Of a stretch of 64,000 bases of DNA, positions 1 to 13,498 are shown piece by piece. The DNA is from Lottia gigantea (lineage: Eukaryota; Mollusca; Gastropoda; Lottiidae). The stretch is from assembly GCF_000327385.1 (NCBI RefSeq), contig NW_008710662.1, forward strand, positions 454,782-518,781, read 5' to 3'. The translations under genes were made by a program, and so were the position numbers. The notes below the pieces were generated by a model that was given only the letters and a program-made list of their open reading frames with translations, was not told the origin of the DNA and ran no database searches. Every line of letters starts with the position of its first letter. The stretch's first letter is position 1.

Positions 1-822
1 TTTTGGATGGAATTGGCACAAACTCAATAACATAGTGCCTTTAGACCTGTGAATATCTCCAAAATTCCAACATAATGGTATTTTCATGCCTAACTCTGTT
101 ACTAGCCAGTTAATGACGAAGTCTCTACATGACCAATTTTTGAAATATAGGAATAAAAAGCATTTCTCCCCATTATACACCTTAACATGTTAGATTGGCA
201 TCTAAGGACCTCAATGGCACCAACAATTGCATTCATAATTCCAAAGGAGACCATTGGAAAAAATTGGCCATTTTTCAATATCCATATTGGATATCCGTCA
301 CTGGCCAAAGAAATGTTGATAACTATGTAATGATTCTATTCATTACACGACTTTTTAGAGGTTTCATTTGAATAAGAAATGAATTAGTTGATAATGTCAA
401 TAATGCAAAGTTAAGAATTCATTTTCGTAAAGGAAAGTTTGAATGGTGTCTGATGTGAAATAAAGTTTGAAAAGTAAACTATCAATATCTCTACTTTGTA
501 ATAAGTACATAGACTTTTTGATTTTAGAAAGGTTTATTTTGTAATTGTGTAATGTTGAAATATAACTTTGTAAAGTCGAGGCCTTGTTTTCAAGTTTGAC
601 TTTGTAAATACTTCTGGCAACGATCCCCCTCCATAATGGACAACAGAAGATAAAACTACTACATTGAATTAAAGAACACAGACTAATGCTTGCGTTTGAT
701 CCGAATGTGCACTAAATACTTTTATTCAATTATACATTATAAACTCTACCCAATATACAAAGGGAAATAACCAACCAATTTTTTTTTTTTTACTTTAAAC
801 AATGTTTGGGAATAGATGCTAT

Positions 823-967
823 AGATCAAGGCAAATGTTGATTGACCGAGACAAAGGTTGGTTTGGATAAAACAAGGTTGGTTCCGATCAAGACAAAGAT
901 TGGTTCATTCCAAACAGAAATGTTTCCGATCAAGCTGGTTCCAATCAACACACAAGATGCTGGTTCT
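823..967 (+). repeat. Imperfect 21-bp minisatellite
   Basis: About six degenerate units of roughly 21 bp, each ending in a GGTTGGTTCC- or GGTTCC-like motif. Because 21 is a multiple of three, the array stays open as a 68-codon frame (842-1048) with a heptad-like repetition. I read that frame as a by-product of the array, not as a gene. Confidence 0.6.
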
Positions 968-1415
968 GAATTACTCAAAGGTTTTAACAGGATATTTTAC
1001 AGACCTAAAAATCCTACGTTAGTTACAATTTTATTCACATTAATTTAATGCTAAGCAACCGACAGCATGCTACTCAAACCATAGCATTAAGATAAAAATG
1101 AATCTCTCGTGTTTGCTGATACAGATTAATTGCCTACATTCAAAATTTTATCGAATACATCAATAATAGTGGTGGAACATTAATCTCAGCCCACAGTACA
1201 CATTAATCGATACAGTAGCTTCAGATTATACTTTCAACCCGATTCCCACGTGTCATTGATGATGTAGGAAACGGCGTATGGGACAATCGCGTATGGTTGC
1301 AGGTGCACACATAAGCAACCTAATGTAACTGCCATAGAAAAGTTTCTTACTTGACATGTACACTTCACGGTGTTGCTAGTATTTGTTAAATAGAAGTAAG
1401 GATCTATTTCATAGA

Positions 1416-1804
1416 GAAATAACCAATATTTAAATAATAACCTGATATTCCAAAAATTCTCCGGAATGAAATCAACAAATCAGCTGATTAGAAAAAATCT
1501 TTTGTAGATACATTTGATAAAGGATGTACAATGTTAAGGATTTTCTAAAGGTATACATATAACCTTCTCGTTCCATGAAACTTCGGAATAGCCAGAACTA
1601 ATAAATAAAGGGAAATAACCAATATTTAAATAATAACCTGATATTTCAAGAATTCTGTGGAATGAACTCAACAAATCAGCTGATTAGAAAACATCGTAGT
1701 AACTTTTGTAGATACATTTGATAAAGGATGTACAATGTTATGGATTTTCTAAAGGTATGCATATAACCTTCTCGTTCCATAGAACTTCAGAATAGCCAGA
1801 ACTA
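1416..1804. repeat. 196-bp tandem duplication (two copies)
   Basis: Copy 1 (1416-1601) and copy 2 (1612-1804) share the same order of motifs: GAAATAACCAATATTTAAAT, then AAATCAGCTGATTAGAAAA, then TTGATAAAGGATGTACAATG, then AACCTTCTCGTTCCAT. The offset is 196 bp. Identity is high by eye, with a few substitutions and a short insertion (about 8 bp) in copy 2, so the duplication is probably recent. No coding capacity is seen. Confidence 0.85.
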
Positions 1805-2143
1805 CACACAATTATCACTGAAAAAAGTGCTTCAGAAGAAATAGCGTTACATGTAGATGTTCATATAGGTGAAGAAAGTAGTAGAAAATCGGAAAGTGGA
1901 GAAGATGGGAAAGAGAGTAAACAAACAGATGAGTGTTAATGAGAATTATTGCTCTGGTTTTGGTGAGACGGAGACGCAAGGGATATTTGACATATTTCGG
2001 GCGATTGCACAGGGCGAGAACAAAGACTCTTTTCGGTGTTTCTCTGAGAAAGAGCAATTCTGAGATAAACCTAGCAGAAATGCTCAATTGCGTTATAATC
2101 TAAACGAAATAATTTGCATATACATTTTTAACAACGTCTCCAG

Positions 2144-2409
2144 TGGTAAAAAGAGTGTCTATGGCTGCCTCGAAGATAAAAGTGACAAGCAACCCCACGA
2201 TAAACAGCCAAACGGACCAGCATCTTTATCCAAATGTTGACGACACAGGGGCTCCAGTTAATAATAACAACCAACATGATAAAATAGTTTCATCAACTCA
2301 CACCCCGACGAAACCCTACACTACTCCAAAACCTAAAAGCAAGAGAGTGACTGGTGCCAAATCTTCCTCGGAATTTCTTAGTCTATGCTGTAGGTCATCT
2401 AGTTCATAA
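2144..2409 (+). CDS. Possible host terminal exon, function unknown
   Basis: An open frame of about 88 codons follows a plausible splice acceptor (pyrimidine-rich stretch ending in CTCCAG just before 2144) and ends at TAA (2407-2409). The first in-frame ATG is at 2161. The translation is rich in Thr, Ser, Pro and Lys (for example a TPTKPYTTPKPKSKR stretch) and ends in a Ser-rich tail after two cysteines, which would fit a disordered C-terminal tail. Upstream, 1796-1940 has another open stretch rich in Glu and Ser that could belong to the same gene. No family is recognised and chance is a real alternative. Confidence 0.3.
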
Positions 2410-2829
2410 TCATACCTGGAGCCTGTTTTTTGCAGACTGTATAATATTTAAATCACAGATTATTAAAATTTGTAGATTTTTCTCCTGAAACAGGTCACCG
2501 CAATCCACCTGGGACGTACAGTTGGAGATTCACTGGCAAAACACTGTAAATATTTTCCCCTGATAGTAAAATAGGTCATAAAATCACCTTTTTGAATGAT
2601 TTCGAACAGCTTCCAAGGACAGATTCCATCCCGGTTGAAAATGACGTAACACTGCTGTATTCTGTTTCAATTCAAAATATAAGATTGATTATCGCCCTTT
2701 CAATGAAAATTTGTAGCATAAACAATCAAAATGTCTAAATAAATTCTGGTGTTAATTCAATTTCAAAATATTATTATCAGAACTGTTTTGGCTCCAAAGT
2801 TTCCGATTAAATAACCAAGTACTAACGGT

Positions 2830-2970
2830 CTGAACCGCAAAACGAAACCAGAAATCCAAAACAACATAATATTGACTTATGAACTTTTCACATGAGTGAG
2901 TAAGTATTTCATAATGAAAAGCGGTGTCGGGTGTCTAAAAGAGTAAGAATACATTTTCTTGCGGCATAGC
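2830..2970 (+). repeat. Dispersed repeat, copy A (pair of 51050-51175)
   Basis: Shares GAACTTTTCA followed by a GTGTCTAAAAGAGTAAG-type motif with the stretch near 51092-51160. Divergence is substantial. Family unknown. Confidence 0.5.
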
Positions 2971-4930
2971 TAAATACAATGTATACGCAATAAATACTTC
3001 ATATTATAGGAAGACAAATGTTTCCTACAGATAATTAGATATAGCATAAATCGGGGCCGACTACAGGGCTTCCGATCCAATGTCAATACTAAGGTATCAT
3101 CTCGTAATATTGATAGTACCTCTCGTGTAGAAATCATGGATGGTCCAATAATACATCACTCGCCTGTGTGCTTCAAACAGGAGGACAGTAAGGCAAATGC
3201 ATGATATATTGTAGCTTCTAGGTACTTGTTATAGAGTTCGTTCCCCTGTATCAGCAAGTTGGTGACGTTAGACATAACTAATTGTAATAATAAATTTACA
3301 ACATCACTGATGTTACAATATTCCTTGCCATTATATCTGTTAGTTGTGTGAAAATCGAGCAAATTTGATCCAGTTATTTAGTCTTTGGAACATTTACAAC
3401 AACTTGAACCACATGATGAAAGTATTCTCAGCTGCTCTTTACCTGTCGTTTATTTTTTTAAAAATTATTCTCAATGATTTACTATTGTTTTATGAAGCCC
3501 TTTCGAAGGAATACAATGTTCTTTAATTTTTCTTTATATTGATATTTTTGGATTATTTTCCTTTGTGTGTTAAACTTGAAAACACACGCATTGATTTTCA
3601 TTCATGTCTGATGAACCAAACTCTGAACTAAAGTGCACCAAAACGCCGTTGTAACAAGAACCCATCTTGTATATTATGTCTGTTTTGAATTAATCTTTCC
3701 TTTTTCTCTGAGGTTTATTTTTAAGAATTCATTCAGCCGTTAGTTCATCTAATTTCGGAACATAGTGCCAGCGTTCTTCTTAGTAAATGCTTGTTATTTA
3801 TTTGAAGGTTGGCAGCTATAAAAAGAGAACAAGATGTTTGAGATCATTGTTTCTGGAAATACTTTGATTATAAAATAAATATAAGGAAGTTAATACAGGT
3901 GATGATATAACATGAAATTAGAAATAGATACCTAGACAATTTTATACCACAATAATGCACTAGTCAGAGAGTTCAAATTGTTGAGAAAAGTTAAGGATGC
4001 TACTCTACACCTTAATCTATGTTTGCAGTTCAATTTATTCGGGTTATTTAAGGAAAATGCTTCTATTTTCTGATTCATTTTTTCCGTAAGGTTTTATACC
4101 AAATCGTATATTACGTTTCCCACAAAATTTTGCTCATTTACAGACAAGCCGTTTATTGTATTAGACAGATTCTATAGATTAGTCAAAATGGTATGATTTT
4201 CAACATTATAACACAAATGGTTTCGGTTTCAAGCTAGAAGTAATGAAACAAGAATCCAAAAACGGTTAACACTTGATGATAAAAGGTACAATCCACATCC
4301 TGTCACAAAGACTATAAAAGCTATCGGCATTGTTTTTCGGCAGAGGTGATGATAATCAATGTATCCAGTCTACTATATCATTACACAGTTATTCCTGAAA
4401 CATACAAGTTAATGTTAATAACAACCTGTACACAATCAACAGAAAATATTGTGATATTTTAATACGGTGCAGGGCATTATGTAATCGTAATAACACAGTA
4501 AAGGGAAAGTTTTCATCACTATAGCTATTTATTCAGTTACTGAGGTAAGGGTGTAGGAATGTTTCCAGGGTTTAACTGCATTCCACTAAAGTGTGTCAAT
4601 AAACCATTCTCTAGAAAGGTATTACAAAAACAGAGGAGGGATTGTTAGAATTTAAATAGAATTTTAATCAAGATTCATCAATGTTTCATTGAAGAGAAGG
4701 CAACTTTCTAGAACATATTAACCAAATTATCTTCTCAGCAGTTAAAAAGGAATTTCATGTAATAAATCATAAATCTTTTAAAATATTTTCAATTCTGGAG
4801 CCAAATGTAATTGTGACGTAAAAAGAGGGATCGTAAATACCAATAGGTTTGGCACCTGGGACTTTCAGTTAATTTTCGATTGGGTGGCCGTACATCAAAT
4901 GATTAAACGTGCACTAAAGGAACTACAAAG

Positions 4931-4949
4931 TATATATATATATATATAC
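4931..4949. repeat. TA microsatellite
   Basis: Pure alternating TA run of about 19 bp. Confidence 0.9.
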
Positions 4950-7617
4950 ATGGTATGTAGTGATTAAAGATAACACAATGTAATTAGAGGAATGATTAGT
5001 AAGATTATCTTGATATTAAGACATCTCTAATTAACAATAAAAACTATACTACTGACAGATATATCTCCAACACATACCACTAGTCTTATTTTCTTGTCAA
5101 CACTTCTTTGGTTTTAGTTTCATATTGATAGTTTTTGTCACCTACTTGTAAATTCGTTCTACCTGAAAATATTCGTTATACAAATTGAATTTCAAGATAA
5201 GGCGGGTTTGATTTCTCTCTAATGTACAGTCCAGACTAGTACAATAATTATGTCATTGAGAAATGTGTAAGGGTGGTCTAAATCTCCCGTTACATTTAAT
5301 TTAATAATATCTGGCATTCGAGAGCTTCTATCTAAAAGAATACTCAGTAGACACATCCGTCGGTAGAAACAGTCGTATTTCAAGTGACATTTTAAATCAT
5401 TCAAAAAGATGAGAAAAGGCAAACTGATTGAAAATAATATCTAATTTGCACAATATAATAAATCTCAGGCGTTCCTAGCAATTTTGTACCTGGTACATCG
5501 ACCATGAGAAACTGAAGGACCAACACAAATTTAATGCCATCGAGTATCATTGACATAGACAGGTCAAGGACTGAACCACAAATCAGGTATCGACAACAGC
5601 TAATATCATGTTGCCGACATGTATTTCGGATATACAACCAACCATCTGGTACCCTAATTGCTGATCCAAGACTTCTGATGTACATTCGAATCTTGTGTAA
5701 AGTGTAACTTCTCCAATAAGTTAAAACCGTTTTCTTTTGTGTTTTTCTATCCTGTTTATGCACTGACTATTGGTTCTTGTTTATGTTGTAAAGTTTCCAA
5801 TCTTAATTGACTACATTTATATTGAAATGCATGAAGAGTAAACGTTATTTTAACTAATTGTCATTTTTTCTGAAAATAAGTTGAATTCTGTAGTAGACTA
5901 ATTAACGCCACTAACTTCCCTAGTAATTAACTGCGCTGGCGGTGTGAAATAATTAGAAAATACATTTCTGTTTAATTAACAATAAAAAGAACTTTCATGA
6001 ATAGAATTCTAATGAATTTGAATTCCAGAATTCATTCCAACGCATTTCCCACAGAAAACAGCACAAAAATTAAGCAGTAGACGCGAAAGTGGAAACCGCC
6101 TCCTGAGCTATGAAATAGTGAGATGGCAAGTCTTTTCCTGGTTTGAATAGGTTAATATTTTGTAGGTCGATAAAAGCATAAAAAACACTAATTTTGAAGG
6201 GATGTAGGGATTTTTAAGTTTCACCTGATTTAAATAAACATTGGAAAGCGTTAGAATCAGACAATTGACAAAATTGTGCTGTATATGTGTTTAACATCTA
6301 TGGACAAATACAAATCTACAAAGACTAGGGTAATACTTAAGTCCTGTAAATTAATTTATTCTTGTATATTGCATTAAGAGACCCGTATTCATTGGCACTA
6401 GAAACTTATGAAGTAATATTCCTTATCATGGTCATCGCCTTGATGATTGATTTTCTGTAGTATAATAGTAGTTCAATAGTGAGGTTAAAGATTTGTAACG
6501 TAGGTTTTATTGATACTCCGCTGGTAAAATCCATATTTTTATTCTAATTCCATTTCTGCTGAGATAACAATATCGTAATTGTTAAGACACATATTTTTTA
6601 ACCAACATGTATACATTAACAGTCTAGCACACCCTAGGGCTAGTTTTAGACTCAACTATCTATTAAGAGCTGGAATATCATATTTAGTATTAATTTCCAG
6701 ACTTTGCTCATTTGAGTTTACAATTGGAGTAATCATAGCCCTACATTACCATTTCATTTGCTACACGCCACAAGCTCACTGGTTCAGACGAACTGGCTAA
6801 TGTAAAGCACCAGCAAATTTTCCTTTCTGACGATTGCTGCCTTAAGTTGCTGGTAATAATAACAATACAACCTTAAAGAGAACATTTGTTGCCTATGCAA
6901 GTTTTGGGCAATTTCCTTTGCCAATCGGCCGGGGCGCAAGCAAGCAAGCAAGTTTTGCTACTTGGGCAATTGCGTGTTTAGAATCTGTACAGCCCATATT
7001 CTAGTCATGTTGATTTCACAAAGCAAAATAGTCACAATAAACACGCCAATAAGAGCATTACTTTCTGATTCAGGATAACTTGCTCGAGTGAATGAGGCTT
7101 TTGACTTTTCCAGTGCTCTACTCCACAATTCATCAATAATTGTACAGTTGCACACATCAATAGAACTCATTTTAGTGCGTATATAAAAATGATTCTGAAC
7201 GATTTACAACTCTTTTAGCCAACCTAATTCCTATTTACATTTATCATCAAGTAATGTAGAGAATAAATGTCTATACTCAACCATCAACTTGTAATTTACG
7301 ATTTATAATCGCTATCAAATATCATTTAACTTGTGATTTTTCCTTTTATGTGCATGGTGTAATATTTTTCAGACGCTGGTATCCAAATTGGCGAATGACA
7401 TGTTACTGATTACACTTCAATTTTTATATTACTTAAAATTAAATCATCGCAGTTAGACTCTGCATGTCCTAATTATTGCTTCTGATTAGACCTGTGTAGA
7501 CATGTACAACCATGTAATGTGTAATAAGCATTTGCTCAAGGACAGCGTCATTAGATATAAACTATTTTGTAACGGCGGAAATATATCGAAAACAAATCAT
7601 ACAAAACAAACGTATCA

Positions 7618-7872
7618 TAAGGGCGCTATTGTCACATAATCACCGTTGAGATCGCCACGGAATCGAGAATTGTCTTTAGACAAGCGTCGTACCATCTCCA
7701 TGAACGCAATACAAGTAAAATGCAACAAGCCCATACATTTTATTAAAAACGTGCATTAAGAACGCAATATGGTCGCATAATTACGTCACAGTTGTTCCTT
7801 GTGTTGCCTTCACTTTTTTCGGAGACCAAGTATATTTTGGTCGCAGTAAGATCGCAATTTGATGTGATGGGG
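7618..7872 (-). mobile_element. Decayed MITE related to the one at 54010-54424
   Basis: Read on the minus strand it begins with CCCCATCACATC and continues with GCGATCTTACTGCGACC and TTATGCGACCATATTGCGTT. These match in order the motifs GCGATCTTACGGCGAC and TTATGCGACCATATCTCGTT of the 54-kb element. The far end resembles that element's GTGACAGGGCC terminus. Strongly diverged, non-coding DNA-transposon relic. Confidence 0.5.
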
Positions 7873-10800
7873 CTACATGTATATTGATTACGTAATGCGA
7901 GAAAATATCATTGATTAATAAAGCACATACTTGTATTTTCAGATCGCAATTTACAAAAGCTAAAATGCATTTCTTAAATAATCTGAAATGCCCATTAAGC
8001 GCACCACCACTGGATACAAAGCAAGCAAGGTTGAAAGTAAAGTACAAATGACTTGGTAGTATTCAGCGACACTCAAGAAACATCTTGAAAGAATAAGGCC
8101 ATTGGTAACAAAGAGCTGCACTGTTAACGAAGCAAAGAAGTTTTCATTTGAAAATTCATCGTCACATCATTACCAATCAGAGCCCACTTTCATTTCAATT
8201 TAAAGTTGGCGGCAGCAGGTGTTTTCATGACCATCTACAATATAATTGTGCAACTTCAATTCATTGCAAAAGCAATCTTGTGGAATTATGTTTGAGTGAT
8301 TGAAATCAATAGTATTAGTGTTGGCATAAAGTTGACAAGAATTAAGAAGTTTGATGTACCTAAGAATAATGATGTAAACTTCATTAGGACACATGCCTTC
8401 AACCTGCTATCATAGAGACAAGTTATCAAGACAGTTAAGTATGATGTATTACAGAGTGATCAATTATTATTGTAGCAATATGACTTTTATAACTGATCTC
8501 TCGAATTCATCTTAAATCTCTTGTTAGCTGATATCATTCTCTTATCAGGGTGACTTGGAGTTTTGCTGTTATTTGGAATGTATTGATTCACTGTAGTGTA
8601 TCTTTTAAACCGATGAACAAGTTCATGTTTATTTTAGTTCACTGACCGTGGATCTGCTTCAACACAGATGGTCCTAAAAAGTACAAAAAAGATAAGATGT
8701 GCCTATTTATGTATTACTACTGATTTCAAATAAATACACAAATCTCAGAGCCCACTGGGAAATTCATTGACAATTCTTTTTGGTGGTCGGGTCACAATTC
8801 AGAACGTTTATTTGGAAAAGTTGTGAGCATTATGGATAATCCAGTTTTTTAGCAATTTTTCTCCCAGCATGTAAAGGAGATATGTTCAATCTGACAGTTT
8901 CTCTCACGAATAATCTGATAGTGAGAGGCGTTTTCAGAACACTTGTTACTTTGATAAAACGCACAAAACCAAAATATGGTCCTGTTAGAATTAGCGGTAG
9001 TATTGTCCCATGGGTAATAAGAAATCACTAAATAGACTGAAGACTTGACAAATATCCATATTAGGAGATGATTATTAATTTTATGATATAATTTTTCTTT
9101 CATGTCTAAACCAAACAATGGTAGATGTTGGTTGACGTTAAAAAGGTGACAACTGCTTGTTGGGCATCACTCCTCAATCGAGAAGACAGCAATATTTTAA
9201 ATGACCTATCAACATAGACTACTCATGTTGGTATTTGTTTTTCACATTCAATGCACTGGTCGCCGAAATATTAATTACTTCTTTGACATGCTCTATGAAA
9301 ATGTCTGTATGCAATACGGCTAGAGACTTCCAGAGCAGCTCGATGAAGGTTTCAATTTCAGTGGAATACACCAGATAACAAAGACGTATATAATTCATTG
9401 ATTCAGACAGACTGTCTCACTCTAAATAACGATGCATTTCATCTGTCTCCGAGGATTATATATTTACTGACACAAATTGTGTCACGTCATGTTCAGAAGT
9501 CGTTATCGTAATTTGCAGTTGTATTGATGGTGAGATGTCTTGGCGAGATAGAGAGTGAGATTCTGAACTGTCTCAAGATTTATTTGAATAATTCTTTAAT
9601 TCAAATCATTGCTGGTCAGAGATAATTCTTGATTCATCACGCGGCACGTCAATCAAATAGAAACAGTGTAGTTTTAATACAGTTTACAGTTGACGAATTG
9701 AATATAATTTTTACAGTTCATGTCTCAAGGTTGCTTTCAGAAAAAGGAGTTAAGCATATAATCTTTCAACACATATATCAGGTGGTTCAGATAAAAACTT
9801 TAACAATTTCATTTCAGGATTATTCATTACGTTTCATAAAATCTCATTAATATAGACACCTTATCATAAAATTACAGCTTTATAGGTTGAACCCCTTTGA
9901 AACACAGTCCTTTTAAAAATTCTGTGACAAAAAAAGCAATTCCTGAAGTATTAACTATTATTTTACCTTTTTGATTGAACCAATGTTAAATTTTGACAAC
10001 TATTCCATTTGTAAGTAAGATGCAAGTGAGACCCAACCATTTATACTGAACGGGTATTTCGAGTCAAATTTTACTGCTTATCTGCATATTGGTGTCGTTG
10101 CCGATTACTACACGCCATACATAACATGGTCTCCTTAGCCAACTTTATCGGCTGGTAGGTCAACGTCTTCTGTGAATGATCGTCAATAATTATGAAGTAC
10201 TAGAGGTTTGGCTCTGTCGTTATTTATTATAGTGATTATTGGAGACAATTATAAGCATATGTGTAACTAAATAGCCATTGACAGTATTGTGAGATCCGTT
10301 AAGAAATTAAAGAGGTATTCCAAATTTAATGACTGATAGATGACTGAATTTGATTGGAACCTTATTTATGACGACTGTCAGATCCGAAAGAGTAACATTA
10401 CTTAGAATGTAGCATCAAGATTAAGATGTTCTTTGTTCCGAAAGAACTAATCACTTTCATGCAAAATACATGGATAGTTACTGGTACACAGAGACCGCAT
10501 TTGAAGATTAACTTATTTGGTAAATACGCGTAAGAAAATTGATTTATCAGTATAATTTGACAAGATTCAATCAACTTAATATTATTTATTTCACCTTCAC
10601 CTCTTTAATATAAAAAATATAACATTTATATATTTTGATTCATTTGTCAACTTTTATTCATAGAATAAAAAAAAGAAGTTATTGGCTTAATACGAACATT
10701 AACAAAAGTTGTAAAATGAAAAGTCATGCACTGTTGTTCTTTAAGTTGACAGACTCAATTCTGGATCATAGATCGAAATACCTTCGGGTCTCCTCTTCTC

Positions 10801-12841
10801 AGTAATGCAGTAGATCGGTTTGGGCGATCCTTTCCGAGATACTTTGTAGTGCAGCTTCTAGATCCCTTGGTAGTGAGGGAAACCCTTAACGACCGCCCTG
10901 GCTGCTGAAACTCCAGTCATTATATACTGACAACCAGTAATAATAAGTAAAACCCCACTACAATTAAGACATTGCCTGATAATTAATTAACCGTTAGTTG
11001 CTTAGTATCTTTTCTGTGAAATAAATGTTTTCTTCTTCCTTTCCGCCATGATTTACATAATTGGCTACAAGAACAACACGTAATACATATTTTTTATTCA
11101 TAAAATCTGACAAAACGCCTGTAAGAGTTCATAACAATCTAAGAATTGAAAAAAAAGGAACATCAAAATTATCTTAGAAATCAGACAGTGTGATATCAAA
11201 ATATAAACTAAATAAATTCAATTTGATGGAAATCAACAATTTATCATGTTTATTGTTAACTTGTAATCGAGTTATAACAGAGATGGTTTCAATCAAAGGT
11301 TTAAAGTTATATCTCGCTATTCTATCAACTGTCGTTATATGTAAGCTCCACCAGCATCATTATATTATCATTGCCATTATTTGAATCCAAAAATCCATTT
11401 AGAATGTCTTTTGTTCGTCAAAAGAGCCAATTTGAGAAATAAATGTTATTCGTTGATCAAAAACATGCTTTCAGATTGATGTAATATAATTCTTTAAGTT
11501 ATGTTTTTTCTCGTCACTGAGGTCTTCAAATTAAGTTTCTAATGATTTGACTTTTCTTTGCTAAAAGATTTCACTGAATATTACAGATTCTATTGTGACT
11601 TTCAGGTTCGCATTTTTATATTTTTTACTTTACAAATATAGCAATAAAAATCTTGACAAAGAAGTTGTTGTAATCAACAGGTTACTACATAGTAGTGAAA
11701 GATTGTTTTCAGATGAATCAACCACATTTAGAGAAAATGCTTTCGGAAATAACACTAGTTTCAAGTCGAGGGACAACAGTCAAATTTCAACTGTAGAAAT
11801 ACATTGGGTAAATCACACACACGTCATAAAATACTGTGATTTGAATTTTATCTTTGAGCCAAATTTTCTGTTTTTCATCAAAAGACGCCGTTATTCATCT
11901 GAATAAAAGGACATTGCAACACCAACTAGAATATCACTTCTAACAGTAGCCTAATAGTGACCAAATGTATAAGCCATATTGATTTATGTTACATAATCGT
12001 GCGATGAGATAAATAATTTATGTGTGCACAAAACCAAAATTGTTGTGATTCATTGTGCCCTATATCTATTGTTAACGTTTTGGCCGACTTTAATTCCGTA
12101 TAAGATTTAGGTCATATGCTTGCCAATAGCTGTTATAATATCAAGGGAAATATACTTAGGTGTTAAAGCCATCTAATATGTATCTTCAAGTGACTGTGTA
12201 TACTACCGGTAATTTGCTTTAAGCTGATAGACTTTCACACTTAAATCCTATCTTTTGAGATATACATGTACAATAGAAAAAATAAAGTTAAAAATTTTCA
12301 GGAGATTCATAATTATTATCTTTGTTCGCAAGTTGTCTTTAGTCTTATAGATATTATATGACAGTTCCGTTTTAATATTTCTTTAGTTCCATATATCGCT
12401 ATACAATATTGATGTATTGGGCTCTATTTTAACAGTGAAATATTTGGTTATTGGACCACAACTACAATCATGGAAGTCGGATTCGACCCAGGTGGAGTTT
12501 TTGATGCCCTGAACTACTTGGTGAAAGTTTGAACCCTGCTAACGTGACAAAAAGAGTATTTTGATTGCATATCGTTTATAGATATTTGATTCTATGATAT
12601 TGACGTCACCAGAAATTCAGTCAAATTAAAGGTGTTCGTTTCGTAGTATTAAATTCGCGGTCCTTAAAATAAACAATAGCTATTTTAGCGCAAATTTTTA
12701 TTGGGGGTAGGGCTTAAAAGCCCACTTTGTTCAATTGGAGCTCCACTGTAATTAGTATTATGGTAGACGTCGCTAGCAAAGCAATACGTGTTAGTATCCT
12801 ATCCATATATCACGTCCGCATAGAACCAGATTAGTGTTTAT
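7873..12841. other. AT-rich intergenic sequence
   Basis: No gene is supported. A locally GC-richer patch (about 10745-10920) contains no readable frame and may be an old repeat. Around 12470-12550 the minus strand has two tRNA box B-like motifs (GGTCGAATCC and GGGTTCAAAC), which could mark a SINE fragment, but no box A was found. The 103-codon frame at 11595-11906 looks like chance. Confidence 0.5.
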
Positions 12842-13115
12842 TGAAATGAAATGAATTGAGTTTTACGTCCTACTTTTCTGCACCATATGGGCTAATGAAG
12901 ACGGGCAACGCCATGCAGGGTGCAATGAGGGAAATTTTGCCAGGACGGCGGCATTAGCCTGCTCTCTTTCGATTTCCAACTTACGAGGGATCTTTAACGT
13001 GCACAGCCTGTAGCACACGGGGCCTCAGTTTATTGTCCCATCCGAACGACTAGACGCTTGTTCCAGGTCAGCCCCTCTTACCTGCATCATTGACAGGGTA
13101 AAACCGGGTTGAAAA
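12842..13115 (+). repeat. GTTTTACGTCC-family dispersed repeat, near full length
   Basis: The best-preserved copy in the window and my reference for the family. Order of landmarks: GAAATGAAATGAATTGAG, GTTTTACGTCC, GAAGACGGGCAACGCCATGC, TTGCCAGGACGGCGGCATTA, TTCGATTTCCAAC, GCCTGTAGCACACGGGGCCT, TTGTCCCATCCGAACGAC, CTCTTACCTGCATCATTGAC. It is non-coding and much more GC-rich than its surroundings. It could be a SINE or a non-autonomous DNA element, since no poly-A tail, tRNA head or TIR is clear. Confidence 0.75.
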
Positions 13116-13494
13116 ATCTACGTTAATTGAAGTTCTTCTTAGTACGAATCATATAATGCAGTTTAAGTGCTAAAATTCTCTTCACTTGTATTGTCTCTAT
13201 GGGGACGCAACCATACCAGATTTTTACAGAGCAAAATGTTGCACACCGTCATCAGGTGAATAAAGGTAACACGGGAGTCACCAGCCTAGACAAATCCTAT
13301 GTATGTATGTCAAATTAATACCTCAAATTTAAAACAAAAAATTGATTATGATAAAATTGTATTGCGTAATGGAATTTAATAGTGGTCTATAGAATTATTT
13401 TAGGTCGAATTCCCTCCCCGGATTTCTACATTGGTGGAGATTTACTCACATAGGCGCGCCAGACAGAAAATGAGAGACGCCATGTTTGAAAGGT
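13116..13494. other. Non-coding spacer
   Basis: No gene, RNA or repeat structure that I can support between the GTTTTACGTCC repeat and the MITE that follows. Confidence 0.5.
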
Positions 13495-13498
13495 ACAT

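Larger units (their letters stand above)
2410..7617. other. AT-rich intergenic sequence
   Basis: No coding region is supported. The stretch holds one dispersed repeat copy (about 2830-2970), a short TA microsatellite (about 4931-4949) and a GCAA tetranucleotide run (about 6936-6953). Short open frames here, including a 120-codon one on the minus strand at 5401-5763, lack motifs and coding-like composition. Confidence 0.6.

Noticed and set aside
5401-5763. 120-codon minus-strand frame
   Set aside because: Longest chance frame in AT-rich DNA; Cys, Tyr and Ile rich without motifs, splice sites or conserved look.
11595-11906. 103-codon plus-strand frame
   Set aside because: Low-information Phe/Asn/Ser-rich translation and no supporting signals.
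12471-12533. Short frame MEVGFDPGGVFDALNYLVKV
   Set aside because: Looks protein-like but is only 20 codons and overlaps box B-like motifs on the other strand, so probably a SINE fragment.
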